From IMG/VR virus record IMGVR_UViG_3300017769_000020, positions 1 through 50,660 of that record: a DNA stretch of 50,660 bases; one strand, 5' to 3'. The DNA is from a virus. Made by a program: the position numbers and the translations under genes. Positions within the stretch are counted from its first letter, which is position 1, and every line of letters starts with the position of its first letter. Shown piece by piece: positions 32,309-40,748 of the stretch. The notes below the pieces were generated by a model that saw nothing but the letters and a program-made list of their open reading frames with translations, searched no databases and was not told the origin of the DNA.

Positions 32309-33379
32309 ATGACTTTCGCTCCAAACCCAGTTACTACTGAACAACTCGTTGACTATCTTACCAATAAGGTAGGTACTGATGTTGGTTGTTCTGATATTCG
32401 TTCTGCTGCGAAGGTCCTTAAAGTTGGATATGAGACTGCTTGCAGGAGACTCAAAGAATACAAGACAGGTATCGGCAAATGGAATCTTACTACTCAACAG
32501 ATCGAAAAAATTTACGAATCACCTGCTGCACAACCTGCAGTAGAACCAACCTACATCCCTGATAAAGATGCTTCCTATGTCCAGTTTGGTACTTACACAC
32601 CGATTAAAAAGATTATCAAGTCTAAACTTTTTTATCCTGCATTCATTACAGGTCTTTCTGGCAACGGTAAAACAATGTCCGTTGAGCAAGTTTGTGCAGA
32701 CCTTGGTCGCGAATTGATTCGTGTAAACATTACTATTGAGACTGATGAAGACGATCTTATTGGCGGTTTCCGTCTTGTTGATGGGTCAACTGTTTGGCAT
32801 AACGGACCTGTCATCGAAGCACTCGAAAGGGGTGCAGTCCTGCTACTCGACGAGATTGACCTTGCTAGTAACAAGATCCTCTGCCTACAATCCGTTCTTG
32901 AAGGGAAGGGTGTGTATCTGAAGAAGATCGGTAAGTATGTTCGTCCTGCTAAAGGTTTCACAGTTATCGCTACTGCTAACACAAAAGGTAAGGGCAGTGA
33001 TGATGGTAGGTTCGTCGGTACTAATGTATTGAATGAAGCATTCCTTGAGCGTTTCCCTATCACTATCGAGCAAGAGTATCCTTCTTCTGCTATCGAGACT
33101 AAGATTCTTGTTGCTAATGGATGTGACAAAAACTTTACTGAGAACCTTGTCAAGTGGGCAGGTGTTATCCGTAAGACATTCTATGATGGTGGTGTTGATG
33201 AAGTTATCACTACTCGTAGACTTGTGCATATCGCTAAGGCATACTCCATCTTCGGTGATCGCCTTCAAGCAGTTACTCATTGTGTGAACCGTTTCGACAA
33301 TGACACTAAGCAATCTTTCCTAGACCTTTATACAAAGGTTGACGCAGGAGAAGAAACAGAGTATAATGAAGAGGACTAA
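32309..33379 (+). CDS. cobS: CobS-like AAA+ ATPase
   Basis: 356 aa. MoxR/CobS-type AAA+ ATPase with Walker A GLSGNGKTMSVEQ (about residue 115), Walker B VLLLDEIDLAS (about 177), sensor FTVIATANTKGKG and the arginine-finger region LNEAFLERFPI. The N-terminal 70 residues contain a helical segment that may be a DNA- or partner-binding domain. cobS is a standard cyanophage gene thought to aid cobalamin synthesis, but with the neighbouring VWA protein it may act as a general protein-remodelling pair. It has its own promoter and ends in a hairpin. Confidence 0.88.
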   Translation: MTFAPNPVTTEQLVDYLTNKVGTDVGCSDIRSAAKVLKVGYETACRRLKEYKTGIGKWNLTTQQIEKIYESPAAQPAVEPTYIPDKDASYVQFGTYTPIKKIIKSKLFYPAFITGLSGNGKTMSVEQVCADLGRELIRVNITIETDEDDLIGGFRLVDGSTVWHNGPVIEALERGAVLLLDEIDLASNKILCLQSVLEGKGVYLKKIGKYVRPAKGFTVIATANTKGKGSDDGRFVGTNVLNEAFLERFPITIEQEYPSSAIETKILVANGCDKNFTENLVKWAGVIRKTFYDGGVDEVITTRRLVHIAKAYSIFGDRLQAVTHCVNRFDNDTKQSFLDLYTKVDAGEETEYNEED

Positions 33380-33388
33380 ATCCTCTTC
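33368..33388 (+). terminator. Hairpin across the cobS stop codon
   Basis: Perfect 8-bp stem GAAGAGGA / TCCTCTTC with the loop CTAAA, which includes the TAA stop. Only TATATT follows, so termination may be partial; it could instead protect the mRNA 3' end or affect the next ribosome binding region. Confidence 0.5.
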
Positions 33389-33394
33389 TATATT

Positions 33395-33676
33395 ATGAAG
33401 TATCAAGAAGATACGACACTTGAAGAACTTAGATCATACATCAGTTCGACGTATGGTCAACATTACTCTTCAGGTAATGACAGTATTCAGACTCTCGATT
33501 TGATTCAAGCATGTGGGGACGCTGAGGCATTCTGTCGTAGTAATATTCTTAAGTACGCTTCACGGTATGACAAAAAGGGATCTGCAAAAATGGATCTCTT
33601 GAAGGTCATGCACTACGCTGTACTCCTTTACCATTTTAATCAAAAAGACAAAGAAATCGAAACCTATCCTCAATGA
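33395..33676 (+). CDS. DUF3310 family protein
   Basis: 93 aa. HYSSGNDSIQTLDLIQACGD, FCRSNILKYASRYDKKGS and DLLKVMHYAVLLYHF match DUF3310, a small helical family of phages sometimes labelled nucleotide kinase without good proof. It overlaps the sliding clamp gene by 4 bases and is thus linked to replication. Biochemical role unknown. Confidence 0.85.
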   Translation: MKYQEDTTLEELRSYISSTYGQHYSSGNDSIQTLDLIQACGDAEAFCRSNILKYASRYDKKGSAKMDLLKVMHYAVLLYHFNQKDKEIETYPQ

Positions 33677-34332
33677 CAGTAATCACTCCCCAAACAATTG
33701 AAGTCCTTAAAAACTTTTGTGCGATCAACAAATCAATCGTTATCAAACCAGGTAATACGATTTCTACTCTGAGCATTAACAAGAACATTCTTGCTATTGC
33801 TGAAGTTCAAGAACAGTTTGAATCTGAGATCAGCATTTATGATTTGGGTCTTTTTGTTAACGGTCTCTCTCTTTTCGATCAACCAAAGATTGACACCAAT
33901 AGCAAAAGTTTTGTAGTCGTTAGTGATGAAGTTGGTCGCTCTAAGACACGGTTCTTCTATGCTGATCCTGAAATCATTACTCAGGCACCTGAGGAAGAGA
34001 TCAAACTTCCTGACATGGATGTTCACTTTCACCTAGATTCTGAAACCCATAAGCAACTCAATAAGGCAGCAGCAATCTATCAACTCCCAGACCTTTGTTT
34101 GTTTGGTGATGGTGAGGAGATGAATCTCTGTGTTACTGACAAGAAGAACGAAACTTCTAATAACTTCTCAGTTAAGGTTGGAAACACAGATCAAACATTC
34201 TGTTATTGCTTCCGAGTTGAGAACTTGAAACTTCTTGCAGGTGCATATGATGTATCTGTCAGTAGTAAAAACGTTGCCAAATTCCAAGGAACTGGCATCA
34301 AGTACTATATCGCACTTGAACCTAATGAATGA
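33673..34332 (+). CDS. gp45: Sliding clamp gp45
   Basis: Trimeric DNA polymerase clamp (219 aa; T4 228 aa), also the activator of late transcription in T4. Recognisable are the start TPQTIEVLKNFCAINKSIVI, the EIKLPDMDVHFHLDSET connector and the C-terminal FQGTGIKYYIALEPNE, which would carry the last strand. Position before gp44 and the overlap of its stop with the gp44 start agree with T4. Confidence 0.94.
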   Translation: MTVITPQTIEVLKNFCAINKSIVIKPGNTISTLSINKNILAIAEVQEQFESEISIYDLGLFVNGLSLFDQPKIDTNSKSFVVVSDEVGRSKTRFFYADPEIITQAPEEEIKLPDMDVHFHLDSETHKQLNKAAAIYQLPDLCLFGDGEEMNLCVTDKKNETSNNFSVKVGNTDQTFCYCFRVENLKLLAGAYDVSVSSKNVAKFQGTGIKYYIALEPNE

Positions 34333-35269
34333 TGATTTTCTCTGGGTTGAGAAATACCGTCCTAAAATTATTGACGAGTGTATTCTACCCCAGAATGTGA
34401 AAGACACCTTCACTAACTTTCTAGAGCAGGGGGAGATTCCTAATCTTCTTCTCTCTGGGACAGCAGGTGTAGGTAAGACAACTATTGCGAAAGCACTTTG
34501 TAATGAACTAGGAGCAGACTCTTATGTCATCAATGGATCTGATGAAGGTCGATTCTTGGACACTGTACGCAATCAGGCAAAATCCTTTGCTGCTACTGTG
34601 TCTCTTACTTCTTCTAGTAAGCACAAGATTCTTATCATTGATGAAGCAGACAATACGACACCCGACGTACAACTACTCCTTAGGGCATCGATCGAAGAGT
34701 TTCAAAAGAACTGTCGTTTTATCTTTACCTGTAACTTCAAGAACAAGATAATCGAACCCCTGCATAGTCGAACAACTGTTATCGACTTCAATGCTCGTGG
34801 TAAGATCAAACAAGAACTTGCTGCATCATTCTTTGAAAGATGTCGTGACATTCTTACTTCTGAGAATGTTTCATTCTCCGACAAAGTTGTTGCTGAGGTT
34901 GTACAAAAATACTACCCAGACTTCCGACGTACTCTCAATGAACTTCAAAGGTATGCTTCATCAGGAAGTATTGACACTGGTATCCTAGCACTCCTAGGTG
35001 ATGCCAAGATCGATACTCTTGTTGGTGCTATGAAAACAAAGAAGTTTAATGATGTAAAGAAATGGGTACAACAGAATCTAGATTCAGATCCTGCTGCTAT
35101 CCTAAGACAGATCTACGATAATCTATCATCTATTATGGATGGTCCTAGCACTGCAGCAGCAGTTCTAATTATTGCAGACTATCAATACAAATCTGCATTC
35201 GTAGCAGATCAAGAAATTAATCTGTTAGCATGTCTAACTCAACTTATGATGGAGTGTAATTTTAACTAA
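34325..35269 (+). CDS. gp44: Clamp loader large subunit gp44
   Basis: AAA+ clamp-loader ATPase (314 aa; T4 319 aa). The start MNDDFLWVEKYRPKIIDECI fits the family exactly; the longer open frame upstream is gp45 sequence in another phase. Walker A SGTAGVGKTTIAKAL lies at about residue 45, Walker B ILIIDEADN at about 103, sensor 1 FIFTCNFKNKI follows, and the SRT region holds the arginine finger. Works with gp62 to load gp45. Confidence 0.95.
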   Translation: MNDDFLWVEKYRPKIIDECILPQNVKDTFTNFLEQGEIPNLLLSGTAGVGKTTIAKALCNELGADSYVINGSDEGRFLDTVRNQAKSFAATVSLTSSSKHKILIIDEADNTTPDVQLLLRASIEEFQKNCRFIFTCNFKNKIIEPLHSRTTVIDFNARGKIKQELAASFFERCRDILTSENVSFSDKVVAEVVQKYYPDFRRTLNELQRYASSGSIDTGILALLGDAKIDTLVGAMKTKKFNDVKKWVQQNLDSDPAAILRQIYDNLSSIMDGPSTAAAVLIIADYQYKSAFVADQEINLLACLTQLMMECNFN

Positions 35270-35508
35270 TGGGACCAGGAGAAATGCTCGCTATACGCGA
35301 CCTAATCGCATCATGCCCACCAGTGTATACTCTACCTGGTACTTGGACTAAGTGTAATGCAATCATCCCACATTACAATGCAGATCCAAACATTACTCTT
35401 GCTATCAGTGTAGGAGTTATCGTAGCACTTTTTACCTTCTATGGTGTCTACCGAGGATTTTTTGCAAACGAAGGACTAGACGACCCATTTGACGATCATG
35501 ACGACTAA
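35269..35508 (+). CDS. Small membrane protein after gp44
   Basis: 79 aa. A soluble N-terminal part with two Cys (ASCPPVYTLPGTWTKCNAII) is followed by a transmembrane helix (ITLAISVGVIVALFTFYGVY) and a very acidic tail ending DDPFDDHDD. The ATG overlaps the gp44 stop. No family recognised. Confidence 0.65.
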   Translation: MGPGEMLAIRDLIASCPPVYTLPGTWTKCNAIIPHYNADPNITLAISVGVIVALFTFYGVYRGFFANEGLDDPFDDHDD

Positions 35509-35755
35509 ACGAGACAAAGTACGGCATCAAGTGAAAAGTAGATTCTACTATCTGTTCTGGGGCACTGCTACTGTTGCAGTTGTTGCAGGACAAGTTTATG
35601 TTGGAGCAGGTTACAGAATGTATTCAAGGAGTTTGAATAGGTTATTCAATTCTATTGATGCTGTTGTTATTCCTCAACCAAAACCTAGAGGATACTATGC
35701 ACCTTTAGTTCCACCACCTCCTACTGGAGATGAAAACTACATTGAATGGTTGTAA
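35498..35755 (+). CDS. Small membrane protein with Pro-rich tail
   Basis: 85 aa from ATG 35498 (35489 is also open). Basic N-terminus (TTKRDKVRHQVKSRFYYLFW), one transmembrane helix (GTATVAVVAGQVYVGAGY), then a soluble tail with IPQPKPRGYYAPLVPPPPTG. It overlaps genes on both sides; the stop overlaps the methylase start. Function unknown. Confidence 0.65.
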   Translation: MTTKRDKVRHQVKSRFYYLFWGTATVAVVAGQVYVGAGYRMYSRSLNRLFNSIDAVVIPQPKPRGYYAPLVPPPPTGDENYIEWL

Positions 35756-36591
35756 TGACTGTAGCAACATCTTTAAAAACTCCTCTTAGATATCCTGGTG
35801 GTAAGTCTCGTGCTATTAAAAAGATGGCACCATACTTTCCTAATCTAAGTGAGTATACAGAGTATCGCGAACCATTCTTGGGTGGCGGTTCTGTTGCATT
35901 GTACGTTACACAACAATACCCTAACATTAGTATTTGGGTGAATGACTTGTATGAACCATTATATACGTTTTGGAAACAGTTACAAATCTCTGGAGACAAA
36001 CTAACTAATGAACTCAAACAACTCAAATCAAGATTCCCCGACCCAGGATCAGCACGAGGAATGTTCATCGAAGCACGAGAATACCTCAACCGAGGACTCT
36101 CTGACAGTGAACCCTTTTATCGTGCCATTAGTTTTTATGTTGTTAACAAGTGCTCTTTTTCTGGTCTCTCTGAGTCCTCATCCTTTTCTTCCCAGGCGTC
36201 CGACCAAAACTTTTCAATGCGAGGAATCGAAAAACTCCCTTTCTATTCCCAACTCATCAGAAACTGGCATATCACTAATTTGTCGTATGAGAAATTGATG
36301 ACGGATGATGATACTGTATTCTTGTATCTGGATCCTCCATACTCTATCAAAGATAACCTGTATGGTAAGAAGGGTAGAATGCATAGTGGATTCTCTCATG
36401 AAACATTCCATAAAACTTGTGACAGTTATAAGGTAGATCAAATGATTTCTTACAACTCAGACAATCTAATCAAAGAACGTTTCCAAGGTTGGAAAGCACA
36501 AGAATACGATCACACATACACAATGCGATCTGTAGGAGACTACATGAAGGATCAAGAAAAAAGAAAAGAACTAATCCTATTAAATTATTAA
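35755..36591 (+). CDS. dam: D12-class DNA adenine N6-methylase
   Basis: 278 aa. Dam-type methyltransferase transferring methyl from S-adenosylmethionine to adenine N6. The start at 35755 overlaps the previous stop. LRYPGGKSRAI (about 11-21), REPFLGGGSVAL (the FxGxG AdoMet site, about 39) and LYLDPPY (catalytic DPPY, about 193) are in the family order, and the C-terminal YNSDNLIKERF resembles the final Dam motif. Sequence specificity cannot be told; GATC is the usual guess. It may protect phage DNA from host or neighbour nucleases. Confidence 0.9.
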   Translation: MTVATSLKTPLRYPGGKSRAIKKMAPYFPNLSEYTEYREPFLGGGSVALYVTQQYPNISIWVNDLYEPLYTFWKQLQISGDKLTNELKQLKSRFPDPGSARGMFIEAREYLNRGLSDSEPFYRAISFYVVNKCSFSGLSESSSFSSQASDQNFSMRGIEKLPFYSQLIRNWHITNLSYEKLMTDDDTVFLYLDPPYSIKDNLYGKKGRMHSGFSHETFHKTCDSYKVDQMISYNSDNLIKERFQGWKAQEYDHTYTMRSVGDYMKDQEKRKELILLNY

Positions 36592-36592
36592 A

Positions 36593-37255
36593 ATGAACAA
36601 AGCACCATACAATCGAAGATCTATACACAAAGATGTTTCACACCTACCTTTAGACCAGATTCAATATGCTATCACCCCTCCACTCTTGGAAGAGGAAATA
36701 GTTCATTGCCGAAGGTCTGATGAGAAGAACCTTACCAACTACGCAGGAAAAGTATGCGAAGATTTGGTAAGGTCTTACTGTGCAGAGAACAGATGGAATG
36801 TAGCAGAACCTGAGATTGATATGGGAATTGACTTGCTTATCAATAGAAATGATAGGTGGGACAAAGTTCAAGTTAAGAAAGTTGTTTTCTGGGAAACTGA
36901 CTATGGATTGATGACACAGAAGTTTCAGTTTCAATCAGGTGGTATATCAAAGGATGTAAGATTGCGTCATCGTCAATCAAGTCCTGATGACTTTGATTCA
37001 TTCATTCATGTATTGGCAACTCCATATCGCCAACTTATATTTGAGACTCCCGTAGATCAAATCCCTTTGAAAAAGGATGGTACTTTTATACAATCGAGAG
37101 GGACAGTTATTACTCAGAATTATAAGAAAGCACCGAAGGGGTATGTTGATTGGGGGAAAAATATGGTAAGATGTTTATATCATCCTAAATTGTTCCTAAC
37201 CTTTCCTGACTTCTGGAATACAAAAGATAGAAATCTTTCAACTTTATTATCATGA
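36593..37255 (+). CDS. PD-(D/E)XK nuclease-like protein
   Basis: 220 aa. The order E56 in GKVCEDLVRSYC, D80 in IDMGIDLLI and Q93-x-K95 in DKVQVKKVVFW is the E...D...(E/Q)xK layout of the PD-(D/E)XK nuclease fold, in the QxK variant known from some homing and restriction enzymes. It lies 1 base after the methylase. A phage DNA-processing nuclease or a methylation-linked endonuclease are both possible. Assignment is by motif spacing only. Confidence 0.55.
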   Translation: MNKAPYNRRSIHKDVSHLPLDQIQYAITPPLLEEEIVHCRRSDEKNLTNYAGKVCEDLVRSYCAENRWNVAEPEIDMGIDLLINRNDRWDKVQVKKVVFWETDYGLMTQKFQFQSGGISKDVRLRHRQSSPDDFDSFIHVLATPYRQLIFETPVDQIPLKKDGTFIQSRGTVITQNYKKAPKGYVDWGKNMVRCLYHPKLFLTFPDFWNTKDRNLSTLLS

Positions 37256-37656
37256 AATACGATGACAGATATCCTCTAAAGGATTATCTAAACTCCATCA
37301 ATCTTAACAAAAAGAACTTGATGGACGATGAAGATCCCACATGGGAAAAGAAGTACCCTGCATTCATTATTAATAAATGTATGTCTCATCATATGGATAC
37401 AGTTCTATATGCTAACGAGATGAATATGTATCCAAACTTACCTAATCGTATGCAGTATGATTTTTTTATACATATAGTGAGACCCCGTAAGAGATTCTCT
37501 CCTTGGGGTAAGAAGGAAAAGGTGAATGATCTTGAACTTGTCAAGGAATACTATGGTTATAGTAATGAGAAGGCAAAACAAGCATTGCGTATCCTATCTC
37601 CTAATCATCTAGACTACATTAAAGAAAAACTGAACAAAGGGGGTAAGAAAAGATGA
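37252..37656 (+). CDS. gp62: Clamp loader small subunit gp62
   Basis: 134 aa (T4 187 aa). PLKDYLNSINLNKKNLMDDE, YPAFIINKCMSHHMDTVLYA and RMQYDFFIHIVRPRKRFSPW match cyanophage gp62, the small partner of gp44. It overlaps the previous gene by 4 bases and regA by 4 bases, so gp62-regA is in T4 order although gp44 is separated by four other genes. Confidence 0.92.
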   Translation: MKYDDRYPLKDYLNSINLNKKNLMDDEDPTWEKKYPAFIINKCMSHHMDTVLYANEMNMYPNLPNRMQYDFFIHIVRPRKRFSPWGKKEKVNDLELVKEYYGYSNEKAKQALRILSPNHLDYIKEKLNKGGKKR

Positions 37657-38075
37657 GTGAAGGTAATGAAGTCCAATGGACTAAAGAGAATATGATTGAA
37701 GTGAACCTCAAGGAACCTGATGATTTCTTGAAAGTTCGCGAAACACTTACCCGTATTGGAGTTGCCTCCCGTAAGGAAAAGAAACTGTATCAGTCCTGCC
37801 ACATTCTACATAAGAAAGGACAATACTACATTGTACATTTTAAAGAACTATTTGCGTTAGACGGAAAGAAAGCAAACCTATCAGACAACGACGTACAAAG
37901 ACGAAACAGAATCATCAAACTATTATCTGATTGGGGTCTAGTTGAGATTGTAAAGGAAGACAGCATTAAAGGTGTAGCACCACTAAGTCAAATCAAAGTT
38001 ATTGCATACAAAGAAAAGGGGGACTGGACACTAGAGTCTAAATACAATATTGGAAAGAAACGCACTACAGAATGA
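37653..38075 (+). CDS. regA: Translational repressor RegA
   Basis: 140 aa (T4 122 aa). RegA binds the ribosome binding sites of early mRNAs and shuts down their translation. MIEVNLKEPDDFLKVRETLT RIGVAS and SCHILHKKGQYYIVHFKELF are the conserved RNA-binding core. The C-terminal part, with VKEDSIKGVAPLSQIKVI, is also typical. In this phage its own and neighbouring ATG regions are likely targets (inference). Confidence 0.93.
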   Translation: MSEGNEVQWTKENMIEVNLKEPDDFLKVRETLTRIGVASRKEKKLYQSCHILHKKGQYYIVHFKELFALDGKKANLSDNDVQRRNRIIKLLSDWGLVEIVKEDSIKGVAPLSQIKVIAYKEKGDWTLESKYNIGKKRTTE

Positions 38076-38722
38076 GCGACTTTAATTATCATGTCCAGTG
38101 GTTTAAAAGTCCTGGATACCTACTAGCAGAGGTTCCCCCTGCAGTAGTTGAAGAATTACAGCATAGCATCAACACACTAGAGAAGACCCCTGAGACGGAC
38201 GCTAGAGACTCTCTGAGGGGTCATATAGAAGAAGAATGGACTTTACCCCTATCCAAGGAGATTAGTGCATTCACTCGTTGCCTTTCATATGAATACATCA
38301 AGCAGTTTGGTTTCCAACCTGCTATGGGTGTAGCAGAGACAATGAGAGAAATCAATGAGTGTGACTTTGAACTAAAAAGACTCTGGGTAAACTTCCAGAA
38401 TAAATACGACTTCAACCCTCTGCACATACACAGTGGGTTGTTTTCGTTTGTGATCTGGGTGCAAGTTCCATATGACTTAGAAGAAGAAAGAAAAAGATAT
38501 AAGACAAACGGAAATGAGACAGCATCATTCATGTTCCAGTACAACACAGCACTAGGTGGACTGGATACAGAGTACTTACACATAGACAAATCATTTGAAT
38601 GGAAGATAGCATTCTTCCCTGCACGCCTCAATCACGGTGTTAATCCATTTTATACTACAGATGATCACCGTATCTCAATAAGTGGAAATCTTTATGTTAT
38701 AGATAATAATACAATAGAATAA
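38072..38722 (+). CDS. 2OG-Fe(II) oxygenase (PF13759-like)
   Basis: 216 aa. The pattern NPLHIHSGLFSFVIWVQVPY (metal-binding His residues near 115-117), a middle QYNTALGGLDTEYLHI and the C-terminal WKIAFFPARLNHGVNPFYTT with distal His near 186 followed by HRISISGNLYV fit the small putative 2OG-Fe(II) oxygenase family common in marine phages. The substrate is unknown. Its ATG overlaps the regA stop. Confidence 0.75.
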   Translation: MSDFNYHVQWFKSPGYLLAEVPPAVVEELQHSINTLEKTPETDARDSLRGHIEEEWTLPLSKEISAFTRCLSYEYIKQFGFQPAMGVAETMREINECDFELKRLWVNFQNKYDFNPLHIHSGLFSFVIWVQVPYDLEEERKRYKTNGNETASFMFQYNTALGGLDTEYLHIDKSFEWKIAFFPARLNHGVNPFYTTDDHRISISGNLYVIDNNTIE

Positions 38723-38727
38723 TTATC

Positions 38728-39141
38728 ATGGCAGATGCAGTTAAAAAAGAAGACCCTAAGAAGGGTATCTTAGGTAAAATTAAAGAAGCAGCAGAGGATA
38801 AGGAGGAGCAACTTGCTATCCTTTCTACCTTTGTGCGACTTGGAATCTTGATTTGGTCTGGTGGAATTTTAACATTAGCGTATGTTGATTTGCCACCTGC
38901 ATTGAAAATTCCTAAACAGGATATGGATCCAACTTTCATAGCTTCGGTCTTCACAGGAGTCGTAGCTACCTTCGGTGTCCAAGCGGGAGGTAAGAAAAAG
39001 AACGGTGAAAATGGTGGTGGTGCAAACATATCTAAAAAAGATATGGAGTTTCTTATCGCTAAGGCATCCGAGACTGCTCCTGCCCAAACTATAAGGATCG
39101 AACAAGGTCCTGTAAAAATTGTCCCTTCTGATACTAAGTAA
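38728..39141 (+). CDS. Membrane protein, possible holin candidate
   Basis: 137 aa. After a charged N-terminus (DPKKGILGKIKEAAEDKEEQ) come two hydrophobic segments, TFVRLGILIWSGGILTLAYV and TFIASVFTGVVATFGVQAG, then a Lys/Gly-rich cytoplasmic-type tail. Two spans with charged ends is a holin-like layout, and no other lysis gene was recognised in this window, but no sequence motif proves it. It starts a run of membrane or virion genes up to 40748. Confidence 0.6.
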   Translation: MADAVKKEDPKKGILGKIKEAAEDKEEQLAILSTFVRLGILIWSGGILTLAYVDLPPALKIPKQDMDPTFIASVFTGVVATFGVQAGGKKKNGENGGGANISKKDMEFLIAKASETAPAQTIRIEQGPVKIVPSDTK

Positions 39142-39146
39142 TCATC

Positions 39147-39383
39147 ATGCAAAAAATCATTAACGTCCTTGCCATTGCATCATTCGCTGTTTCTATTTCT
39201 GCTGTTGGTGGTGCTGTGTATGTGTATACACAGAAAGATGCCATCATCGAAGATCTAAAGGAGAAAGCGTTAGGTTCTTTAGGTGCAGGAATCTCTTCAG
39301 CACTTCCTAATGTAGTCGAAGGTATCATTCCTGAGACAACAGGATCTGCCATCCCAGATGTTAAATTGCCCTCAATGCCATGA
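39147..39383 (+). CDS. Small secreted or membrane-anchored protein
   Basis: 78 aa. The N-terminus MQKIINVLAIASFAVSISAV is a signal peptide or anchor; the rest is Gly/Ala/Pro-rich (LGSLGAGISSALPNVVEGII) and ends IPDVKLPSMP. It overlaps the next gene by 4 bases. Function unknown, possibly an envelope-associated or virion protein. Confidence 0.65.
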   Translation: MQKIINVLAIASFAVSISAVGGAVYVYTQKDAIIEDLKEKALGSLGAGISSALPNVVEGIIPETTGSAIPDVKLPSMP

Positions 39384-39994
39384 ATGTTAAATGGATCTCA
39401 ATAGGTGTAGTCGGTAGTTTATTTGCTGCTTCTCATATTGGTATGATTGGTATGCTTGCAACTAGAAACGAGTCTAAAATACCACAGTTAAACCTGCCTG
39501 CAGGACCTTATACTTCTTACGTTGCTACTGCAGACGAATCTGGATATAAGATTAGTTACAAAGCAAATGATCCTAAGACGATGTACATCACTAAGGACAT
39601 TGTAAAACCTTCTGGGTTTCTCGGATTCGGGAGAACCAAGACACAAGTTGTTGAAGAGTACGTCATGGACGGATCAACCAATCAAGGTGGACCTGTATCC
39701 AATGCTCGCTCATGGCAAGATGGTAGTGCAGGAGGCAAAGCAGGAATCTCAAAAAAGTCTGTCGCGTGTATCGAGGCGGTCGGTGGTGGCAAACAAACGG
39801 GACGTCTTGTCGGGACTAGCGTAGGTGCTGCTGTTGCTCCTGCTGTCACTGGAATCCCATTTGTTGGTTGGTTAGCAGCAGGTTGGATTGCTATGTTCGG
39901 TGGAGAACAAGGTTCAGAGATAGGTGGTAATATGGTTAATGATCTCAATGATGCATGTGAGGTAGACGATGGAGATACCAACAATAAGGATTGA
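39380..39994 (+). CDS. Membrane/virion protein with glycine-zipper segment
   Basis: 204 aa. N-terminal hydrophobic helix (VKWISIGVVGSLFAASHIGM), a beta-rich centre (SGYKISYKANDPKTMYITKD), then a Gly/Ala-rich hydrophobic zone TGRLVGTSVGAAVAPAVTGI and FVGWLAAGWIAMFGGEQGSE of the glycine-zipper type that inserts in membranes. The end is acidic. It could be carried in the virion and act on the membrane at entry (inference). Confidence 0.65.
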   Translation: MNVKWISIGVVGSLFAASHIGMIGMLATRNESKIPQLNLPAGPYTSYVATADESGYKISYKANDPKTMYITKDIVKPSGFLGFGRTKTQVVEEYVMDGSTNQGGPVSNARSWQDGSAGGKAGISKKSVACIEAVGGGKQTGRLVGTSVGAAVAPAVTGIPFVGWLAAGWIAMFGGEQGSEIGGNMVNDLNDACEVDDGDTNNKD

Positions 39995-40748
39995 TCAAGG
40001 TCAAATCCAAACTATCAATGTCAGAAACAATTACATAAGTGATATACCGAAATGGTTAACATCGGATCCCCCTCAGGCGATTCCGATATATCCTCCTGTC
40101 ACTCAACAGATTGGTGTACCTATCATCAACATTCCTGGATGTGTTGAGGCACATGAACGTAGTGATAAGAATGATAATATTGTAGGTGACGATCCTAAGG
40201 GTGCGAGGATATTTTGTGATGCAGGTTTACCTTCATTCAATCCTATTGATTACTCACCAGAACAGTTACAGTATGAAATGCAGGCACCAGTTCCACCTGT
40301 AGCACCACCTCCAGATGATGTAGAAACTGATACTGATATACCTCCAGTCAAACCTCCACCTACTGAGTGCCCTGGACCTAATCAACCTAGAGTTGGTGAC
40401 CTAACAGCAAGTGGAGATGAAAGAGTTATTGGTCACGAACTAAGTGAAGATGGTAAAATCTGTGTAGTATTATATGAAGATACAACTGCAGTCGAAAAAT
40501 TTCTACCAACTGCAAATCAAGTCAGCACTACTGCATCGATTGCTGTAGTAGCTACCGCTGCTGCTGCAGCAACACCATTATTATTGAGAGTTGTCAAACC
40601 TATAGTCAAACAAATTATTAAAAAGATTCAGAAGTTACTAGGTAAAGAACCTCGTCAACCTACTAGAATTGAAGTTAAGGCAAACGCGATTCGTCAAAAG
40701 AGAGGGTTACCTCCTTTAAAAGTGAAGCGTCCGAAGAAACCTCGTTAG
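39969..40748 (+). CDS. Proline-rich virion-type protein
   Basis: 259 aa. The start TIRIDQGQIQTINVRNNYIS repeats part of the end of the 38728 gene product (TIRIEQGPVKIV), suggesting a shared short motif. Then follow Pro-rich segments (PPVTQQIGVPIINIPGC; PVPPVAPPPDDVETDTDIPP), a C-terminal transmembrane helix (ASIAVVATAAAAATPLLLRV) and a very basic end. I recall similar proteins annotated as cyanophage structural. It overlaps the minus-strand gene below by 74 bases at its 3' end. Confidence 0.65.
   Translation: MEIPTIRIDQGQIQTINVRNNYISDIPKWLTSDPPQAIPIYPPVTQQIGVPIINIPGCVEAHERSDKNDNIVGDDPKGARIFCDAGLPSFNPIDYSPEQLQYEMQAPVPPVAPPPDDVETDTDIPPVKPPPTECPGPNQPRVGDLTASGDERVIGHELSEDGKICVVLYEDTTAVEKFLPTANQVSTTASIAVVATAAAAATPLLLRVVKPIVKQIIKKIQKLLGKEPRQPTRIEVKANAIRQKRGLPPLKVKRPKKPR

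Noticed and set aside
34235-34324. 30-residue N-terminal extension of gp44
   Set aside because: This is the gp45 3' end read in another frame; the family N-terminus starts at ATG 34325.
35746-35754. Earlier ATG for the adenine methylase
   Set aside because: It only adds three residues from the preceding gene; ATG 35755 overlapping the previous stop fits the coupled pattern of this genome.
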